DNA of 64,000 bases, taken from contig CM049400.1 of assembly GCA_026929865.2 (NCBI GenBank), positions 13,584,501 through 13,648,500 on the forward strand, written 5' to 3'. A model generated the notes under the pieces. It was given only the letters and a program-made list of their open reading frames with translations, made no database searches and was not told the origin of the DNA. The position numbers were made by a program, and so were the translations under genes. Origin of the DNA: Hyperoplus lanceolatus. Its lineage: Eukaryota; Chordata; Actinopteri; Uranoscopiformes; Ammodytidae. Positions 51,099 to 63,732 of this stretch are shown piece after piece (position 1 is the stretch's first letter; each line of letters starts with the position of its first letter).

Positions 51099-51361
51099 GT
51101 ATGTGTGTGTGTGTGCGGCGCGCACGTGTGTGGATTTGATGGAAAGGTGTGTGGTAGTGGCAGGTGGAGCAGAGAGTTTTATTTTAAAACACTATGCTCC
51201 AATGGTCGGTTATCATCATAACCGGTTGTTCATGAACACAACGTCAAAATGCAACACATGAAGGGCCGAGGGACAACACTAAATACTAGTTTAATACATT
51301 GTCAAGCCAGGTTAGAGTCTTGGGTTTTGGATTTTTTCCTGGCTGATGTCTCACAAATGTC

Positions 51362-51536
51362 TTTTTTTTTAGATATTTTTGGGGCATTGTTATGCTTTAT
51401 TTGATAGTGCAGAGAGACAGAGGTGAAACGGGTTAGAGAGAGGAGTGACATGCAGAGAGGGCGGGAATTAAACCCGGGTCTGCTGCTGGGCCCGGCCCGG
51501 GGGGGACGCCCTACCAACTGAGCTAAGGGCGCACCC
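51362..51536 (-). mobile_element. tRNA-derived SINE with target-site duplication
   Basis: Same family as 16981-17160, reversed. On the minus strand: GCGCCCTTAGCTCAGTTGG (box A region), GACCCGGGTTTAATTCCCG (box B region), GCATGTCACTCCTCTCTC, then an A-rich tail. A direct repeat GTCTCACAAATGTCTT flanks it (51348-51363 and 51537-51552), marking retroposition. Confidence 0.9.
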
Positions 51537-51699
51537 GTCTCACAAATGTCTTAATTTAAATATTACCTTTATACATGCATTATAGAATAATTAATTACTT
51601 GTTTGCTGTTTCAAACATTCATAAAAAGAAAAGGAAGGAATTATAAATATAAAAAACATTAACAGTACAACCCAAACCACACCATATCATGCCCTTAAA

Positions 51700-52135
51700 C
51701 CAGTGGTTCTCAAACTTTTTTTGTAATTCCCCACTTTGGAGATGGGGATATTTTCGAGCCCCACCGTTCCCCGATTGCGTCAACAAAATAGCGACTAAAT
51801 AGGTCAGGCTTAAACGTTTAAAATGTACTGAAATAAAATCAAGGAATACAATTAAAGAATAGAGAAAATATAAGAATTTGTGTCATTACTTTGCAATCTG
51901 AGCCCAAAAAATTGTCAAAAACAATGAGCAAGTCAGTATGTGAGTCTTAGGCCTGCATTGGTGGCTGCAATGTGCTTGTTTTGCACTGCACATATTTTTA
52001 AAATAGGGCTGAAGGCTCAATACTGCATCTCAAGTAGGGATGGAGATCACTACTTTTTATTGATATCGATACCATTATCGAGTCTCCCTAACAATTTGAG
52101 TCCTTATCGATACCACTATCGATACTTTTCTATTA
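51700..52135. mobile_element. Two hAT-like fragments
   Basis: 51701 starts CAGTGGTTCTCAAACTTTTT, a hAT-type end common in vertebrate genomes. 52035-52135 (TAGGGATGGAGATCAC, then repeated ATATCGATACC/TATCGA words) resembles another hAT-type family. I could not find the opposite ends, so boundaries are not fixed. Confidence 0.4.
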
Positions 52136-54112
52136 TTTTGTTGAAAGAGAACTGGTATTATTGCTTTAATTGCCTATAAGATGATCAGAGCTCAAGATAG
52201 GACGTTAAACAGGTCATAAATCCATATTTACTATCTATTTTATATTGCTGGGAAAACAAGTATTTCACCAAAACCATATTATTCAAGTTTCTCGCAGAAA
52301 ACTAAAATATATATTTTTTTCTGTTACATTTGAACACATCATGATGACTTTTTATAGACATTTGCCTAATTAAACCACAACTCTCCCCTCCAAAGCCTCT
52401 GGACAAACCAATACAAAGTGCTGATGTTAGTTTGATTATTTTTCATTTAAATCTAAACTATTTAAGACTGTATTTAAATTTAGGCAAAGCTCTTATACAG
52501 CTGCTTGTGCAAGCTACATTTAGTATTTGAGAACATTGTCTTCTGATATCTGAATTTGGTAGAAAGAGTGATCATTTTGGAAATAAAGTATCCTGGAAAG
52601 ATCTGTCCTTGTATTACATACAATGACCAAGTAAAGAAAACATTTCAATAATACCCAGCCTGAAACACTACCGACCTTCTCAAGTCTTTTGAGATTTGCA
52701 GTAATTCACTGACAAACCCACACACATACAAAATCCCTAGCTCTATTATTTTTCATAATTTGGTCGGCATCATCCCCTCACACTGTTATGTAATCATCAA
52801 CAGATTTGTGATCTTGATACCAATAATCCCTGTGTGAATGTGTGTGTCTAACTGTGTGCCCTGGCTGCTGAGCATGCTGACTGTGCAGCCCAAGGTGAAA
52901 GAGGGGCATGCTGCAATTATCTTGCACTGCTTTACTGTTTTCTCAAACCGCCTGCACATCGCTGCTTTTACCTCAAACAACCCTGCTCACCGTGTAGGCA
53001 GACAAAAAGCAGGATGGATTCCCACAACAAACTACCTTAACTCCCCTCCCACCCTGTCCATGAGCCACCTTAAATGTAGACCTAGCTCATCTACTAGTCG
53101 CTTGCCCTCCCCCTAAAGTGAAAGGGAGACAGTTTCCATGGAAACCACCAGTGGAAGTCTTTTTTCCCCCCGCCTGAGCTGAGGGCTCTGTCTTGTCTCT
53201 ATTTCCTGCCACTGAAATACAGAGAAAGTGTGTTTGTGTGTTTTTTATGCCTACACATGAGTCTATATTTGCATGGTGTGTGTATTAGATGGCTAAACTG
53301 TGTTTGCATGTCTGAATAAGCAGAAATGCTTATGCAACAAATCAAACACCTCATCATGACTGAGTACAGAAGGGCTTTGTTGTGTGGTGTGTATATCTGT
53401 ATTGGTATCTCTCTTGACATAAAGTCTTGTTGTGATTTCTCTGCATTAGATGACTCATGTTCCCTTTCACAAGTCTAGCTGGCCACAACAGATACAATCA
53501 ATTAATTTCCGTCTCAGTGTTGCACACTAACAAATACAACTAAATTAAAAATTTTTTTTTTTTTTAATTTAATAGCCCTACATATCTTTATTCTGTAGGG
53601 CTGCAACTAAGAATTATTTAATTTCATTATGAATTTTTGTGTCAATTATTTACTCATTAATTGATAAAAGTCTATACAAAACAAATTCTAAAAGCCCATT
53701 TGTTTGCTTCGTTCAAGCAACAGTCCAAAACCAAATATATATTGAGTTTAATATCAAAGACTAACTAAGTGATTATTAGCTCTAATTATATCATATTTAA
53801 GTCTAGATTAAGAGAACATAGATAGGAAATAAAGAAGAAGGGTAAAGTCTTGAAAAAGAGAAATAGAGAACAGGAACCTGAAAAAATGCAAAGGGACACC
53901 CAAGCAGCCAAGGTCCAGCCATGACAGTGTAATAACAGTGATGTAACCAGGAGGTAACATTTTAGGACAACTACATCACTGCTTCAACTCCCCTCATATG
54001 CTAACATCTCTTCATTTCCACTTATATTTTTGTTGCTCTTTTTAAGAATAAACATTGGCAAAGGCATCACTCTTTTCTTAATGACCACTTTCTCTAACTC
54101 CATCATTTCTCA
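52136..54112 (-). other. magi2: magi2 upstream intron, middle part
   Basis: AT-rich sequence without recognisable exon, element ends or RNA gene. Open frames of 64-92 codons at 52786-53116 show no domain. Confidence 0.4.
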
Positions 54113-54114
54113 TA

Positions 54115-55407
54115 TAGGGGAGAGTGGCCTAAGTTGTGCAACTTTTCACTCAAAGTGACTTTAAAGTAAGGCCTTGACAGTAAAGTCTCCAACTCAAATA
54201 TGTACATATATTTCAGGGTGTTGTGCATCCCTGGCAATAAAAACTTTGGATCTGGAATAAACTGTAGAAGAAATATAGCTTTCGGAAAAAAAGTTGTCTT
54301 GTTGCACAACTTGCCCCCATTGTGGTGTAAGTTGTGCGGTTGGAGAGAATACCATGGGGTGAATTGTGCCATTGATATATATCTCATAAACTGTAATGCA
54401 AGACAAATCCAATAGACTATCACTTATTTAAGGTGTATTGAAAGTAAATAAAGTAAATAGTTGACAAAGATTGAAGGAAAATTTTCTTAAACAAGGCCTA
54501 GCAGATCTAGGTGGTTTTGCCTGCAAAGCTCACAATGACAAAGTCACCATCATCATCTTTCTGGCCATCTGAACTCTCATCAGTGGTGTCGTTAAGTGGA
54601 ACTGAGATGTCACTCTCTTCTGAGCAACTGTAGACAATCACTTTCTTTTGGTGACCAGCGTATACAGCCATGCCACTGGCACAACTCTCAGAAATGTACT
54701 TTGCACTAGTTGCTCCGTGCTTGTGGAACCAACTGCCACCTGACAAATGTGATTACCCCTACATTTCTGCCTTTAAATCAAGGCTCAAAACCCATATGTA
54801 CACCCTGGTGTTTCCTCCCCATTAACTATCTTACCTCTGCACTACGATCTGTGTTAATGTGGATGCATGGGCTTTACGTCTTTTATTTTGGTTATTTTAC
54901 CTTCATTATTTATCTACTGAATGCACTATGTACAGCACTTTGGACAGTGCAAACTGTCATAAATGTGCTTTTATAAATGCATTTTACTTACTAACTTACT
55001 TATAACTCACCTAGGCCCTTTGGCACAAATCACCCCATCCCCAGAATTTTGGATAATAGGCATGAAGCAGCAATTTAGGGCTGACATTGTGCTAACTATA
55101 TAGACTCAAAGTGTAGCATACCAAAGCACTAAAACATGTGTCAAATGTTTTCAAACGCGTCTATAATTGTTCAGACACAATAATCAGAAAACCTTGATCA
55201 TGTAAATTTTACTTTGAAAGGCAAAACACAGTTGTTTGAGCTTAAATGTGCTTATATCTTATTTCTTGTGTCTCCCTTCTTTACAGGATGAGTCAAATGG
55301 ATGGCTCTTCTTAAATATGTGGTCACATTTCCTATTTCTTCCATGGTTTTCTAGAAACAAGGGGTGGCACAACTTCCAAAATGCACAACTTAGGCCACTC
55401 TCCCCTA
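54115..55407 (-). mobile_element. pogo-like (Tc1/mariner superfamily) element remnant with nested LINE tail
   Basis: Ends TAGGGGAGAGTGGCCTAAGT are exact inverted copies (54115 rightward and 55407 leftward), with TA on each side. A minus-strand frame (54507-about 54707) with the acidic DDDGDFVIVSFAGK tail resembles the C-terminus of pogo/Tigger-type transposases; that call is from memory and tentative. The rest of the transposase is missing. Confidence 0.65.
54708..55005 (+). mobile_element. 5'-truncated L2-like LINE tail inside the pogo-like element
   Basis: Plus-strand reading LWNQLPPDKCDYPYISAFKS, then SRLKTHMYTL and a stop, is the usual C-terminus of L2-type ORF2. A 3' UTR and a (TTAC)n-type tail follow (TTACTTACTAACTTACTTA). 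Confidence 0.75.
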
Positions 55408-56311
55408 TATATTTTTTTCTCTCACATTCTCCGTCTAGTCTCATTTCTGAATTCTTAGTATTTCTCTCGCTGTTGGTTACAGCCTTGTGAGAATACCTGC
55501 CTATAGATAAGTAGTCTATTTTTTTCAACAATAGAGATAACTTTGAATCTGGCACTGGGATTGAGTGCCTATCAAATCGAGATTTGAAATCGAGATTTGA
55601 AATCAAAAAAATTAAACTTGTCTCTTGCCTTTTCTGAGTGAGAGAGAGAGAGAGGAGATATGGACTTGTATTACATCACACACGACTTGCCTGACCAAAA
55701 GACTCCATGCGAACCAGATATGTACTGACAAGCCTTTGAACTCCGAATAACCATGGCAACGAGTGAACGCTGGCAACTTGATGCTGCTGCTCGCCTGTAA
55801 CTTTGTAACTTTTTTTGAACTTTTTAACTCTCCATACCTTCAACATCTATTTTATGATTCTATGACCTAATCAGACAATGTGATTGGCATAATTTGGATT
55901 ATTCCTACGATCTTCTGGCACAACCGTTTCTCTGTAAATTACAATTCGCTGGCGGCTAGCTTACCTGCTCTGCTCAAATGGCGTCTTCACTGGCTGTTGA
56001 TGCTGCCAAAGTCTACAATGTGGGCCGCTAGGACATACATCTGGTTTGTCTGTGTCTTATTAATGCCTGCTCATCTACCAGTGACGGGTTTGTTGCAGTA
56101 CTCAGCCATTGACCTGCTCCGGCTCCGCTGTCAACTGCCCGGACCTCCGCCGGAGGCTTTACACCTCCACCCGGACATCGCCTTCCAGCCCCACCGTAGA
56201 TACATCCACCGAGGGTCCCGCAGGAATTTCCACCACAACAGCTCTACAGGAATTAAGTCCATCTGGTCCAGCTCTCCTCCCCCTCCACGCTCAACCAGCC
56301 GGGCTGTCGAC

Positions 56312-58355
56312 CAGTGGCGGAGCCAGGAAATTTTCATTGGGGTGGCCAGGATGGGGCCAGTGACAATTTTTGGGTGGCAAGCACAAGGGCTTCGGTTTTG
56401 CTTCAACATAAGTGGGGGTCTGGGGGTACTCCCCCAGAAAAAAATGTACTTCAAACATACCATTTTGTGCATTCTGGTGAGTTTTAATGTACTTATTTAT
56501 GCCTTCTGTAGCCTATTTAATTATTATGGTGGACATGTCTACATTTCTGCTAAGGAAAAGACAACAGGCTCCCAGTCACGTAAATATAATGTTATAAAAA
56601 GCAGTAAGGCTCTCAGGCATCTGTATTGCTTTCAAATATTTACTCTACTGTATTGTTCAAAACATTTTTTTTAGGACACTACTCATGACACAGCAGCAGT
56701 GTGAACTATTATGACACTTTACATTTTGAAATCATAGGGGAATATGTATTAACAATTAGGAGATATATCAATGTTTCAACATCCTAAACTGTTATTTTTA
56801 CCTCTTTTGGGGGAATAGGGTTGTCTTTCTTACTTTTTGAGGGGGAAAAATGTATCTCTTCTGATTATTGGGGTGGGGGGGGACATCCCCTGTGCCCCCT
56901 CCCCCCGCCCCACCTTCCCAAATCTACGGCTATGGGCAAGCATGTGTCTGTGAGTTGCTGAAAAAAACTGCACCACAGCTGCGACCGAAATGTTCAGACT
57001 TCAGAATTTGCAACAAAGCCCTAATGATCATAAACGTTAGCGGACATGAGATCCCTGGCGGCCGGTTATCATTTTAGCCGTTAAGCCACAGAGCTTTTCT
57101 CACCGGCAAGGTGATGACACCGTTACCCACAGTCACAGTCTCACCCCATGTTTCACTGGGTGAATCACTGCTTTGCTCGCACAAGGCTTTTGTGTTTCGG
57201 TTTAACATCAGTCTTGGGCGAGCGAGTGTTTTAACTTTATGCTGAATAACCATTGCACTGCAATCGCTGAAAGCGAAATAGTTCAGGCGGGGGCGGGGCA
57301 GAGCGGAGCGCACTAGTAGAGATGGAAGGGTTCGCTTACTTGCCAGTCGAAGCGTCAGGTCTGTAGTAACCATGGTAGTAACAGGCATAGAGCTGTTAAG
57401 CGGAAGTGGCTTACTTCCGGGACATGGGACCTCTTGGCTCGAAAAATTACAACGGTAGTCAATGGAAAGAAATGTATTATTTTCTGGTCCCAGTCATGAA
57501 ATGCCTTCGATTACACATATGTTTTGTATGGATTTAGATGGTATTTTTTCGTGCAAAGAATGGAACAATTTAACGAGTAGAAGCTGGATACGGTCAGGTT
57601 TTGTGCAGAGCGCTTTTGTGGACTAGAGCTCTTCGCTGCTCTTGACACTTATGATATACGTCACCACCACTCGCACCCGCTTAGCTCAGAAACATGGCTG
57701 TGTCTTTAATGCACTTTACCGCCTTCTTTCAATGACAAGACAAAAGTCTTCAGCGTGGCGAAAACCACTGCACAAGTGGACATGTGGAGAGTTTCAATTT
57801 CTCGAGTGGGGAGATTGTTGGCGTTGTCCACGCCAGCCATTAGCATTAGCATTAGCACTGTCAGTCGAGAAGTGGAGGGAATGTGTTGAGGTGACGTCAC
57901 AGAGGCGACAAGACTTGTAGTTGTTCTCGTAACATTTTTTCAAAAGCCATTAGACGAATAATCATACAACATACCGTCAAACTCTTCACATGAAAAATTA
58001 TTTAGACCCATAAAAAACATATATGTAATCCAAGGCATTTAATGACTGGGACCAGAAAATAGTAGATTACTTTCCATAGACTCCCATTCATTTATTTTCA
58101 GCCGAGAGGTCCCATGCCCCGTAATTCCGCCATTTCCTCTTAACAGCTCTATTCAGGCTTGAGCTGTTACATGATGTGTGCGTGCGGCTAAAAGGTCCGT
58201 CAGTGTACTAGCGGTGTAAGAAAGGTTCCGCATTTTTCCACAGCCGTCAAAACTATTGACGGCTGTGATATGGCGCTTGGGGTGGCCAATGGGGTGGCCG
58301 AGATTCTGCGGGGGGTGGCCGTGGCCACCCCGTCCCCCCCCTGGCTCCGCCACTG
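56312..58355. mobile_element. hAT-like element with perfect 8-bp duplication, nested in L2
   Basis: CTGTCGAC occurs at 56304-56311 and 58356-58363. Terminal repeats CAGTGGCGGAGCCAGG (left) and the inverse CTGGCTCCGCCACTG (right). 2044 bp, of which 57390-58150 is a nested TIR element. No transposase domain recognised. Frames across it (for example 55880-56674) are chance readings. Confidence 0.85.
57390..58150 (+). mobile_element. TIR element, copy 2 (nested in hAT-like element)
   Basis: Inverted, nearly identical copy of 40350-41122. TA flanks at 57388-57389 and 58151-58152; ends GAGCTGTTAAGCGGAAGTGG and GAGCTGTTAAGAGGAAATGG read inward. It carries the same 92-codon frame (57642-57920, plus strand) with identical translation. 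Confidence 0.85.
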
Positions 58356-58454
58356 CTGTCGACCACAGCGTCGACCACAGTGTGTTAGCCCGCCTAGCTC
58401 GGTCGGCTAGCTCCGTCAGCTGTGACAACACCGCACTCAACTTCGCTCTGCTCA

Positions 58455-59618
58455 GTTAAAAGAAGAGGACTGGGAAAACATCTATAAAACAATACATAAA
58501 ACAACAAACTCTAGGTTTTGGAGGGAGTACACATGGAAAATATACACAAGATTCTTTATCACACCAAAAATACAATCAAAGTTTAGGACATTAAATTCAT
58601 CAGATTGTTGGAGAAATTGTGGGGAAAATAACGCAGACCATTCACATGTTTTCTACTTTTGCCCATCACTAAAGACCTTCTGGCAACTGATTGCAAATTC
58701 TATTATGAAAATTTTCCAAATTAACCAGGTACCTGAACCAAAATGTTTAATTTTAGGTGTAACACCAGCTGAACTCATATCAGAAAGAGACAAATACTTA
58801 TTTAGGATACTTAGGATAGCAGCAATGAAACAGATAACAAGGAACTGGCTAAAACCTAGTCCACCATCTTTTAAAAACTGGAAGTCAAACGTAAATAATA
58901 TTTTAGAAATGGAAATAACTACCTATAAAATTAGAAACCTAGAAACTGAGTGTTCGTTACGATGGAATAAATGGTTAACATATATGGATTGTAATTAAAC
59001 TAGTATTATTAATATCCTGAAGAAAGTCGTGAGGAGCTGGAAGAGTTGAACTTGTCTGTATATACTTTATGTGTTCTTTTTTTTTTTGTCTTATTTTTAT
59101 TTATTTTCTTTTTTTTTTTTTTTGGGGAATATTTTGTGTATATATATATATATATATTTTTTTTTAATTATATGTAGTACTGATGAATATATTTTGGCCT
59201 AGGCATATGCGGATGTACGTGTACATATGTGTGTTTATATGTATGTATGTGTATATGTATGTATGTGTATATGTGTGTGTCGGTCCATGTATGGATGTGT
59301 CGGGGTGGGCATGTATATGCCCTCCCCATGTATGAAGGGGGGAGTATGTCACAGTACATGTTAGAATTCAATGAATGTATATCCGTGTGGCCCCAAATTT
59401 GGGGGGGGGGTGTGTATATGTATGTATGTGTATGTATATATATATATAATTTATCATTACTACATTTTGTTATTTTTGTTTATTTATTTACTTATTCATT
59501 TATTTATATTGTTTACATTTATATAAAAAAAAAAAAAATGTTTGTAGGATGATGTAAATATAAAAATAACTTACTAGGAATACTATATGATCCTACAATA
59601 AAGTATAAAAAAAAAAAA
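58455..59618 (+). mobile_element. L1/Tx1-type LINE 3' fragment with poly(A) tail
   Basis: Plus-strand reading with the L1 ORF2 C-terminal Cys/His signature (CWRNCGENNADHSHVFYFC, about 58606-58662), then FWQLI and an open frame to 58998. After the stop comes a T-rich and TATG-rich 3' UTR, AATAAA at about 59597-59602 and an A-run ending at 59618. 5'-truncated, inserted between ..CTGCTCA and ATATCCACTC of the L2. Confidence 0.8.
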
Positions 59619-60069
59619 TATCCACTCACTGACAAGCAAAGGACATCTCATCCAGGATATCATCACTGATCGCAAGCTAGACTTTCTATGTTTAACCGAG
59701 ACATGGCAACAGCCCAACGACTTCTCTCAGCTGATTGAATCCACTCCTAGCGGGTTTGTTTACGTCTGTCAACCCCGTGGCTCTCGCCCATGCTCTCGCC
59801 GGGGAGGAGGTCTCGCGATGATTTACTGCGATAAGTTGAAGGTCTCGCCGGTGTCAGTGCCTGTCTGCAGCTCGTTTGAATCTGTTGTCTGCGAGTTGTC
59901 TGGTCCCACTCCAACCATCATTGCTACCGTCTACCGCCCCCCTAAACCGAATAGTGAATTTTTAAATGACTTTGCTGCCTTTCTCACCCATTTACCCTCT
60001 CTCTCACCAAACATCATTCTACTGGGTCATTTTAACATTCACATGGACAATATCAATCTGCCTCTCACC

Positions 60070-61036
60070 TAGGGCTGGGCGATATGACGATATCATATCG
60101 TGGACGATATGAAAGTGTCTACCGGGAGAGATTTGGCCATACCGTTTATATCGCGGAGAAAAAAAGTTCATGTGGCGGGAGCATAGATGGAGCGGGAGGC
60201 AGCTGTCCCTCCGAGTCCCTATAGTTACACTGCAGTTACACCACCGCGCCACACGGGGGCTCTAAAGCAGAGTTCTGGGCTGCAATACAGCTTCTCTACC
60301 CGCTCTAGCTGCTGTCTAGCTCTGGTGCGCCATGACTACAGTTAACAAACCAGCTCCGTGTCACGGTGGCAGAGCAGCTGGTTTTACGGTCAAAAATGTC
60401 ATCGGGCAAAGGAAACTTGCTTGCTGCTTCAGCATGCTGTTGCCGTGACGCAGAGTTGGCTTGTTTTAAGCCGCAAGCTACATGGGTTAGCTCTCGTGAG
60501 CTAGCTGGCTAATAATGACATCTTTAGCCTACTCGGGGCTTCACCCCTGTGCTGTTATTGTTGGAGACAGCCAGCAAGGCTGGTTTTATGTAACTTTAAA
60601 ACATGTCAAACTTGAAAATATTATTTGTGTTGAAGCTGGAGTTAAAGTATTACCAGACATTTGCTCATTAGTTAATTTTGACAGCTTTTTAAAATGAAGA
60701 TGAGCAAATACTGCAGGAAAATTCATGTCTTTCATTATTTTGATATAGGCTACTATCAATTGGAAAATGTAGGCTCTTTGGTTGATGCTGTCATTTTTAT
60801 TTTGCACTGACTGACTAAAGCCAGACTGGTGTGGTATTTTGCAACAGTTTTTCTTTTGTATGGAAATTTAAGTTCCAAGCAAAAGATGAAAATAATCTAA
60901 TGTGATTAAAGTTCAGTACGGTTATTGTAATCCATTGAATTTTAAGGAAAAATACTATACCGTGATATATATCCATACCGTGATATAAAATTACCTATAT
61001 CGTGATATAAGATTTGGTCCATATCGCGCAGCCCTA
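60070..61036. mobile_element. Non-autonomous hAT element in the L2 endonuclease region
   Basis: Starts TAGGGCTGGGCGATATG and ends with the inverse of TAGGGCTGCGCGATATGG. Flanks CTCTCACC (60062-60069) and CTCTCACT (61037-61044) match at 7 of 8 positions, the hAT duplication size. 967 bp, no transposase; the frame 60515-60697 has no domain. Confidence 0.85.
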
Positions 61037-61043
61037 CTCTCAC

Positions 61044-61619
61044 TGTTAGAAAAATAACTCTAATTTGTATGATATTATGCCCCCCCCCCATTAATATGCA
61101 TTTACTCTTGTATAATCAATTTAAACAAGTTGTATATTCTTCACATTTGACTTTAATAAATGTTCTCACTCAACATTTCTTGGTGCTGTGGGAACGAGGA
61201 GGTGAAACAGCTATAAAACTTAACCTGATTTTCCCATAGATAGCAACATTCCTGAGGCCTGCTAAAACAAAGGCCTTGCTGGTCAAGCAAGTTGTAAACA
61301 CTCTATCAGGCTGGGAAGCTTAACCCAGTCAGTAAAGTTCAGCAGAGGACGTCCAGGATGTGGAAGGGAATGATCCCTGAAACCAGATGACAGCAAAAAA
61401 AAACAATCATTGTCCTTTGTTTAGGGAGGTTAAAAAGCCTTGCTGCCAAGAAGGACTTTACTTTTTTCACTTTTTTGACTTTTCCTGTCCCTGAGGGCTG
61501 CATAACCTGTCCTGTGATATCACTTCATTAAACATCCTCTAAGAACTTGGAAACTTCTCTCCAGTCATCCTTTGTGTTTGCCTTCCATATTTCCGAATAA
61601 ACAAACACGTAATTTAACA
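61044..61619 (+). mobile_element. Possible solo LTR (retroviral-type)
   Basis: Begins TGTTAG and ends TTTAACA, the TG..CA inverted ends expected of an LTR. It contains a poly(A)-signal-like CATTAAACATCC and a late AATAAA (about 61594). It lies between the hAT copy and the resumed L2. No gag/pol/env sequence is present and a clean 4-6 bp duplication was not found, so this is tentative. Confidence 0.4.
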
Positions 61620-63263
61620 GCCTGTTATCACCAAAGACTTTACTTCCTGTTTAGAGAGTGTTGGATGTCAACAACATACCACTTTCCCCACACACTCCAA
61701 AGGACACATTCTGGACTTAATCTGCTGCTCTGGTGTCACCCCTTTTGATCTCACAGCTAATGAACTCCCCATAACTGACCATCTTCTCCTCTCATTTACA
61801 TTTAAACTCACTCTCTCCATCTCAAAAAACCCCCGCCCTATTTAATTTCGTAATATAAAGAATATTGACCCTGCCACTCTCACTTCAAGAATCCACTCCT
61901 CCTGCCTCCCTGACATTCACAATCTATCCACTCCTGATGATCTGGTCTCTCATTACAACACTGGACTCAATAATATCCTTAATTCCCTTGCCCCATTAAA
62001 AACCAGATCTGTTTCCCTTTCAGTCTCTGCCCTTTGGTTCACTCCCGATCTCTGTTTAATGAAAGCCAAAGGTCGGCTTTCTTCATAAGAAAACTGGTCT
62101 CAGTATTCACAAAGAGATGTACAAGAACCACATCTTGCATTATAAGGACTCCATTGCCAGCACTAAAACCCACTACTACTCCAATATGATCACTGCCAAC
62201 AAAGGAAACTCTTAAGTCTCTTTTTTCCCTACTAAACAAAATTACCCAACCCCAGGATTCTCTCCCCCCTCACTTCTATACAACCTCCTTCTGCAACTCC
62301 ATGATGTCCTTTTTCATCGATAAAATCAAAAACATTCACCCACATTCACTTTGATACCATCTGTCACACCACGCTCCTCAACAGACTATCCTCCATTGGC
62401 ATCACCGACACTCCGTTTGACTGGTTCACTTCTTATCTTTCTGGCCGTACTCAATTTGTCCAACTAAAGTCTTTTAATCCATCCCCTCCCCCGTCACCTC
62501 AAGTGTTCCCCAGGGCTCTGTCCTGGGCCCCTACTCTTCATTATTTACCTCCTTCCTCTCGGAAATATCTTCCGCAAATTTGACATTCATTTCCACTGCT
62601 ATGCTGATGACACCCAGCTCTACCTCTCCACCAAGCCCTCGTCCACTCTCCCGCCCACTTCCCTTACTGATTGCATCTCTGAAATTAAAATGGTTCGACT
62701 GCAACTTTCTCAAACTAAACAGCAATAAAACTGAAGTTCTCCTCATCTGCACCAAATTAACCCAGACAAAACCTGACAGCTTTTCCATCACTATCGATAA
62801 CACTTCAGTCTCCCCCTCCCCTCAGGTTAAGAGTCTGGGTGTCATCCTCGACAGCACACTATCATTCCAAGCACACATCAATAACATCACCAGGTCTGCC
62901 TATTACCATCTACGCAACATTAACCGCCTCCGCCCATCCCTCACACCCCATAGCACAGCCATCCTTGTTCGCACCCTGGTCACTTCCTGCATCGATTACT
63001 GTAACTCCCTCCTCTTTGGTCTCCCCCTCAAGTCCATCCGTAAGCTTCAACTGGTCCAGAACTCTGCCACTCGTATCATCACCAGAACCCCCTTCATTAA
63101 CCACATCACTCCTGTCCTTCAGCAGCTTCACTGGCTCCCGGTCAAAACCCGCATCGATTTCAAGATTCTCCTCCTCACCTTCAAGGCCCTCCACAACCTC
63201 GCCCCTCCATACATCTGTGAAGTCCTGCACACCAACACACCCACCCGCACTCTCCGGTCCTCC

Positions 63264-63732
63264 TAGGGATGTGTTACAGATGTTGGTACCCAGAGCTAGA
63301 ACTGAGTTAGGGAAAAAGGCCTTTAAATATGCTGCGCCTTCTGCCTGGAACACTGTACAAAAGCAGCTGAAGCTGCCGGAGCTGGTCACCTTGGGAGAAT
63401 TCAAAGGAATCCTGAAGGACAGAGAAGATAGTTCTCTTGGTCAATGCAATTGTTTGTAAAGCTATTTTCTGATAACGGCCGGGTTTATTCATTCATCTGT
63501 CACCAGTTTATTTATTTAATTTTTAACTGTACTCATTTCAATCTTCATATAGTCTTGTCCCTGATCTTGTATTGTACTTTACCTGACGTTGAATGTGGTG
63601 TATGAGAATTGTGATTGATTGTTCTTATTTTATCATGGTGCTGCCTTCTTGGCCAGGTCATTCTTGAAAAAGAGATTTTAATCTCAATGAATTTTACCTG
63701 GTTAAATAAAGGATATTGATTGATTGATTGAC
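63264..63732 (+). mobile_element. Second, 5'-truncated L2-like LINE inserted in the first
   Basis: Reads LGKKAFKYAAPSAWNTVQKQ and LPELVTLGEFKGIL, then a stop near 63459: a LINE C-terminus of a different family from the host L2. A 3' UTR and (TTGA)n tail follow (GGATATTGATTGATTGATTG). TCCTC at both edges (63258-63262 and 63733-63737) is a probable short target duplication. Confidence 0.8.

Larger units (their letters stand above)
49794..51361 (-). other. magi2: magi2 upstream intron, first part
   Basis: Noncoding. 50485-50545 (TTGATTGATTGTCTTTATTTT) resembles the reversed 3' tail of a LINE. Microsatellites at 50619-50672 and 51032-51098. No exon recognised. Confidence 0.4.

Noticed and set aside
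55880-56674. 264-codon plus-strand frame
   Set aside because: It runs from decayed L2 5' sequence across the hAT border at 56312, so it cannot be one ancestral protein.
62580-63459. 228- and 206-codon frames near the right end as genes
   Set aside because: They are pieces and shadows of the L2 reverse transcriptase.
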